This document shows positions 6,640 to 10,248 of a stretch of 10,248 bases of DNA, in pieces; positions within the stretch are counted from its first letter, which is position 1, and each line of letters begins with the position of its first letter. Under the pieces are notes generated by a model that searched no databases, was not told where the DNA came from, and saw only the letters and a list, made by a program, of their open reading frames with translations. This DNA is from Phycisphaerae bacterium (GTDB taxonomy: Bacteria; Planctomycetota; Phycisphaerae; UBA1845), in assembly GCA_029260155.1 (NCBI GenBank), contig JAJDDU010000004.1, positions 1-10,248 on the forward strand, given 5' to 3'. A program made the translations under genes and the position numbers.

Positions 6640-8181
6640 GTGACGCAATTGTCGGTTCCCTGGAGACCCAGGGCAAAACAACAACACGGTCCCATGGCTG
6701 CTTTGGTCGCCGGATTTGCCAAGGCGCTCTACGCGACGTTTGCGCCGCTCGTTCGCGCATTCCCAGGCCCGTTGCTCATCGGCGCCATCGTGACGGTCAT
6801 CGTCGGAGTCTGGGCGAATTACCTCGTCTTCGAGTTTGTCGACACCGCCCTTGTCGCCGCCGATACCAATGTTGTGGCTGAGACCGGTCTGTTCGGCGGC
6901 TTGCTCGCGATCACCGAAGTGCGTGCGGGGCTAATCGCTGCAGGCGTTCCCGGTGCGGGCACGCTCTGCTACCTGCTCTACCCCTTGCAATACGGATTGG
7001 TGCGCGACGTCATCGGCGCCGGCGGTTTGCTCGGATTCATTTCCGTCATTCCGCTGTACGTCATCTGGTGGGAACGCAAAGTTGCAGGTCGCATCCAATC
7101 ACGCACCGGCCCCATGCGCGTCGGCGGATGGCACGGTTGGTCGCAGTCGATGGCAGACGGCATCAAGCTCATATGCAAGGAAGACCTCTGCCCTGCGGAC
7201 GCGGACAGGCCTCTTTTCAAGTTGGCACCGTACCTCGCGTTCGTGCCCGCGATCCTCGCGTTTTTCGCATTGCCCTTCGGAACCTACTGGGTATTCCGCG
7301 AAGTCGACGTCGCCCTGGTGTTCATCTTGGCCATGCTGGGCATCGAGGTGCTCGGCGTGATACTGGCCGGCTGGGCGAGCAACAACAAGTGGAGCGTCTA
7401 CGGCGCGATGCGCGAAGCCTGCCAGATGGTGTCCTACGAGATTCCCATGGGCATGGCCCTTCTGATCCCCATCATGGCCGTCGGCACCTTGAGCTTAACC
7501 GAACTGGGCGACACGCAGAGCGGCGGATGGACTTCGTGGATCGTGTTTCGCAACCCGTTCACATTCGTCGCAGCCATCGCGTACTACATCGCTTCGCTGG
7601 CCAACTGCAAGCGTGCCCCGTTCGATCTGCCCGAATCCGAGAGCGAGTTGGTCGCCGGCTTTCATACGGAATACTCCGGCTTCCGCTGGTCACTCTTTTT
7701 CTTCGGGGAGTACGCAGCCATGTTCGTCGTCAGTGGGCTCTGCGTGATTCTCTTTTTTGGAGCGTGGTACTCGCCGCTGCCCATGTCACTGGCCGAGAGT
7801 TGGGGGCTGGGTGATTCGCTGATCGCTCGCGCGATCAAGGGCCTACTCTTCGCGGGCCCGTTGTGGTTCGTGGGCAAGTGCGTGTTCCTTCTCTACGTCC
7901 AAATCTGGATTCGGTGGACCCTGCCTCGAATTCGTATCGATCAAGTGCTCTACGCCTGCATCCAGGTGTTGCTGCCGTTGATGATGGTCGTCCTGATGGG
8001 CCACACGCTCTACGAACTGTTCGTCCCGACCCATGGACTCGTCTGGAGCATTTTCAACATCATCTTGTCGCTCATCGGGGCGGTTGCCGTATTGGGAATG
8101 ATATTCATAGCGACCTACGGCTTTTGGAACCGAGTGGGGCTCGTCGGCTCTCTTGGCGTGGAGACGCTGCCGGGATCATGA
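6640..8181 (+). CDS. nuoH: NADH-quinone oxidoreductase subunit H, with N- and C-terminal extensions
   Basis: NuoH is the membrane subunit that forms the floor of the quinone channel and links quinone reduction to proton pumping. The conserved core is clear: WERKVAGRIQSRTGPMRVG (144-162), MADGIKLICKEDLCP, VSYEIPMGM, RAPFDLPESESELVAGF (345-361) with the acidic cluster on the key loop, and WTLPRIRIDQV (435-445). At 513 residues it far exceeds the usual 320-350. About 120 residues precede the normal first membrane helix and include a strong hydrophobic segment (about 44-65). About 50 residues follow the normal end and include another (about 466-493). GTG 6640 is chosen because GGAG lies 7 nt upstream; ATG 6694 is the alternative and would keep most of the extension. 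The stop overlaps nuoJ as ATGA. Confidence 0.96.
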   Translation: MTQLSVPWRPRAKQQHGPMAALVAGFAKALYATFAPLVRAFPGPLLIGAIVTVIVGVWANYLVFEFVDTALVAADTNVVAETGLFGGLLAITEVRAGLIAAGVPGAGTLCYLLYPLQYGLVRDVIGAGGLLGFISVIPLYVIWWERKVAGRIQSRTGPMRVGGWHGWSQSMADGIKLICKEDLCPADADRPLFKLAPYLAFVPAILAFFALPFGTYWVFREVDVALVFILAMLGIEVLGVILAGWASNNKWSVYGAMREACQMVSYEIPMGMALLIPIMAVGTLSLTELGDTQSGGWTSWIVFRNPFTFVAAIAYYIASLANCKRAPFDLPESESELVAGFHTEYSGFRWSLFFFGEYAAMFVVSGLCVILFFGAWYSPLPMSLAESWGLGDSLIARAIKGLLFAGPLWFVGKCVFLLYVQIWIRWTLPRIRIDQVLYACIQVLLPLMMVVLMGHTLYELFVPTHGLVWSIFNIILSLIGAVAVLGMIFIATYGFWNRVGLVGSLGVETLPGS

Positions 8182-8846
8182 TCGAACAACGACAAACGAA
8201 AAACAGCTTCCTTATCGTCGGGCTTGTCTTGGCCGCGTGCGCGTCATCGGCGAGCGCGCAGTACCCAACGCCCGAGAACCGGCCCGCGCGCGCAGCCGAG
8301 TCCGAGCTGAACGCCGAGGAATCTGTCGTAACGTCGACGGTTGCGCCCAACAGCGCGGTCGAGGCTGCCCTGTTCTATCTGTTCGGCGGCACGCTGCTGG
8401 TCTCCGCGCTGGGCGTATGCGTCACCAAAAGCGTCGTGCGCATGGCCACTTGGCTCTTCGGAGCGTTGGGGGCAGCCGCTGTCCTGTACTTCCTGATGGG
8501 CGCGGCCTTCCTGGGTGCCATTCAACTGATCGTCTACGCCGGCGGCACGCTGATCCTGATCGTCTTCGGCGTCATGCTGACCAGCAAGTCGCCGTGGGTG
8601 CGATTCGACTGCCCCCGAATCGAGATGTGGGCTGCTGGTGGCGTTGTCGGTGTCTTGTTCGTCGCCCTGACCACGCTCTTGATCGGAACGCAGTGGCCAA
8701 CTTTGTCCGCCGCCGCGCACCCCGCGACGATCGCCGAATTCGGCAAAGAGTTGTTGACGACGTACCTCGTGCCGTTCGAGGTCGGTAGTGTGTTGCTATT
8801 GGTTGTGATGATCGGTGCCGCCCACCTGGCGCGGCAGGAGAACTAG
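8178..8846 (+). CDS. nuoJ: NADH-quinone oxidoreductase subunit J, with a signal-peptide-like N-terminus
   Basis: NuoJ is a membrane-arm subunit between NuoH and the pump subunits. The 222-residue protein has the diagnostic third-helix motif AIQLIVYAGGTLILIVFGV (114-132). Other hydrophobic segments lie at about 63-82, 89-108, 151-170 and 196-216, giving the expected five helices. Unusually, residues 1-27 look like a secretion signal: a charged start, the hydrophobic run FLIVGLVLAA, then SASA before Gln28. LAAC at 18-21 also fits a lipobox. About 30 polar residues follow before the first NuoJ helix. Most family members begin directly in that helix. The start is fixed by the 4-bp ATGA overlap with nuoH. 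nuoK follows after 27 bp. Confidence 0.94.
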   Translation: MIEQRQTKNSFLIVGLVLAACASSASAQYPTPENRPARAAESELNAEESVVTSTVAPNSAVEAALFYLFGGTLLVSALGVCVTKSVVRMATWLFGALGAAAVLYFLMGAAFLGAIQLIVYAGGTLILIVFGVMLTSKSPWVRFDCPRIEMWAAGGVVGVLFVALTTLLIGTQWPTLSAAAHPATIAEFGKELLTTYLVPFEVGSVLLLVVMIGAAHLARQEN

Positions 8847-8873
8847 GTTCTTGGAACCGGGTTGCGAGTTGCG

Positions 8874-9185
8874 ATGAGCATCGGACTTTTGCACTACCTC
8901 ATACTGTCGGCTGGCGTCTTGTGCTGCGGGCTCTTCGTCATGATGACCAAGCGTAACGCGATCGGCATCCTGATCGGCATCGAGCTCGTGCTCAACAGCG
9001 TGAACATCAACTTCATCGCGTTCGACCGCTACCGAGCGGGCGGCGGGATGGACGGGCAGATAGCAGCGTTGTTCGTCATCGTGCTCGCCGCCGCCGAAGC
9101 AGCCGTCGCCGTGGCGATCTGCATGAACCTCTACAAGAACATCAACACGATCGACGTCGATCGCGGCGATGCCCTGCACGGATAA
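8874..9185 (+). CDS. nuoK: NADH-quinone oxidoreductase subunit K
   Basis: NuoK is a three-helix, MrpC-like subunit of the proton-translocating arm. The 103-residue protein has normal length, starts MSIGLLHYLILSAG and contains RNAIGILIGIELVLNSVNIN. The two conserved membrane glutamates used in proton transfer are present as Glu37 (GIELVLN) and Glu75 (AAAEAAV). The ATG at 8874 matches the family start; a TTG at 8862 in the same frame would add only four residues. No clear Shine-Dalgarno site is present. nuoL begins 23 bp after the stop. Confidence 0.96.
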   Translation: MSIGLLHYLILSAGVLCCGLFVMMTKRNAIGILIGIELVLNSVNINFIAFDRYRAGGGMDGQIAALFVIVLAAAEAAVAVAICMNLYKNINTIDVDRGDALHG

Positions 9186-9208
9186 CGCACGGTTAGCTCT
9201 TTAGTTCA

Positions 9209-10248
9209 ATGGACACGCTAAGCAACTACGAATCATACCTCATTCTCGGCGTGCTGATCCCGTTCGTCAGCTTCGTCATCCTCATGCTGTTCGGGCCCCG
9301 CCTGGGCAAGCCGTTAGCCGGCTGGGTCGCGGTCACAGCCATGGTCGGCAGTTGTACGCTCGCCACTATGACGCTCGTCGGGTGGCACGGTGAAGACTCC
9401 ATCTCAAGAATGGCACTCACCGCAGCCGCCGCGCACAATCAGTTCCACTGGGCCGACATGGGTTCGGTCGCCATCAACATCGGCGTCAAGCTCGATTCCC
9501 TTACCGTCATCATGTTCTTCATGGTGACCTTCATCTCCTCCTGGATTTTCATCTTCAGCGTCGGGTACATGGCCGGTCACAGCGACGAAGTCGCAGGCAC
9601 GAGCAAATACCACCGCTTCTTCTGCTATCTGTCACTCTTCGGCTTCAGCATGCTCGGGCTGGTCATCAGCAGCAATCTGCTCTTCCTCTTCATCTTTTGG
9701 GAACTGGTCGGGCTGTGCAGCTACTTGCTGATCGGCTTCTACTTCGACAAGAAGTTCGCCTCCAACGCAGCCATGAAGGCGTTCATCACCAACCGTGTCG
9801 GCGACTTCGGCTTCATCTTCGGCTTGATGATGGTCTTTTTCTTCCTCGGCACGCTCGATCTCGACGGCGCAGCCGCCGCCTTCGCCGACCAATACCACAA
9901 TCACTCAGGCATCTTCGGCACACAATACGACCTCAATCTGTTCGGCTGGCACATCACGTCTCTGACCGGCACAACGCTCGCCACCATGATGGGCATTGGT
10001 CTGTTCTGCGGCGCCATGGGCAAGAGCGCCCAGTTCCCGCTCCAGGTGTGGTTGCCCGACGCCATGGCAGGCCCGACGCCGGTCAGTGCCCTGATCCACG
10101 CCGCCACCATGGTCGCAGCCGGCGTCTACCTTGTCGCCCGAGTCTTCCGCCTGCTAACGCCCGAAGCCCAGATGTTCATCGCGGTCATCGGCTGCGTAAC
10201 GCTGACGTTGATGGCCCTGATCGCCATCGTGCAGACCGACATCAAGAA
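9209..10248 (+). CDS. nuoL: NADH-quinone oxidoreductase subunit L (3' partial)
   Basis: NuoL is the distal antiporter-like proton pump subunit, related to MrpA. The frame is open from the ATG at 9209 to the window end, giving 346 residues, about half of the usual protein. Conserved features include LDSLTVIMFFMVTFIS, the helix-5 FIFWELVGLCSYLLIGFY with the key Glu165, ITNRVGDFGF, and the helix-7/8 block GKSAQFPLQVWLPDAMAGPT with the key Lys272 followed by PVSALIHAATMVAAGVYL. A short insertion with several charged residues (GHSDEVAGTSKY, about 123-134) separates two helices. No Shine-Dalgarno site is evident. The lateral helix and C-terminal half lie outside the window, as presumably do nuoM and nuoN. 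Confidence 0.96.
   Translation, partial: MDTLSNYESYLILGVLIPFVSFVILMLFGPRLGKPLAGWVAVTAMVGSCTLATMTLVGWHGEDSISRMALTAAAAHNQFHWADMGSVAINIGVKLDSLTVIMFFMVTFISSWIFIFSVGYMAGHSDEVAGTSKYHRFFCYLSLFGFSMLGLVISSNLLFLFIFWELVGLCSYLLIGFYFDKKFASNAAMKAFITNRVGDFGFIFGLMMVFFFLGTLDLDGAAAAFADQYHNHSGIFGTQYDLNLFGWHITSLTGTTLATMMGIGLFCGAMGKSAQFPLQVWLPDAMAGPTPVSALIHAATMVAAGVYLVARVFRLLTPEAQMFIAVIGCVTLTLMALIAIVQTDIK

Noticed and set aside
7863..8177. Upstream extension of the nuoJ frame inside nuoH
   Set aside because: This stretch is an out-of-frame reading of conserved NuoH sequence; the ATGA overlap at 8178 is the natural nuoJ start.

Overview
The window is GC-rich bacterial DNA with every supportable gene on the + strand. 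It most likely comes from a planctomycete, probably a Phycisphaerae-like lineage. The grounds are a parallel beta-helix surface protein ending in a planctomycete-style cysteine module and an acidic dockerin-like tail (DVDLPDFAEFQ...FTGP), weak Shine-Dalgarno sites, and frequent GTG starts. This placement is inference from protein style, not a database match.

Layout. Bases 1-1143 are the 3' part of a repeat-rich extracellular beta-helix protein whose start lies outside the window. Bases 1144-1587 hold no convincing gene but are rich in RNA-like hairpins. They include a 34-nt element that matches domain V of a group II intron, followed by a plausible domain VI. Next is cinA (about 1588-2859), a two-domain CinA protein (MoCF-like domain plus NMN deamidase domain). 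After a 158-bp spacer with a good sigma70-type promoter comes a run of respiratory complex I genes in the order nuoI-A-B-C-D, then a 190-bp spacer, then nuoH-J-K-L. nuoL is cut by the window end, and nuoM and nuoN would be expected beyond it.

The nuo genes are tightly packed, with ATGA overlaps at A/B and H/J and gaps of 12-46 bp elsewhere. The exception is the 190-bp nuoD-nuoH spacer, which carries two large perfect palindromes that are inverted copies of each other apart from one compensatory base-pair change. This resembles a REP/BIME-type repeat. Together the genes encode the quinone-reducing Q-module (B, C, D, I) and most of the proton-pumping membrane arm (A, H, J, K, L). The NADH-oxidising module genes nuoE, nuoF and nuoG are absent from the places where they usually sit, and nuoI has moved to the front.

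No complete novel system is visible. The items most worth a second look are the group II intron remnant, the palindrome pair, the oversized NuoH with extra membrane segments at both ends, and a NuoJ that begins with what looks like a cleavable or lipoprotein signal peptide.
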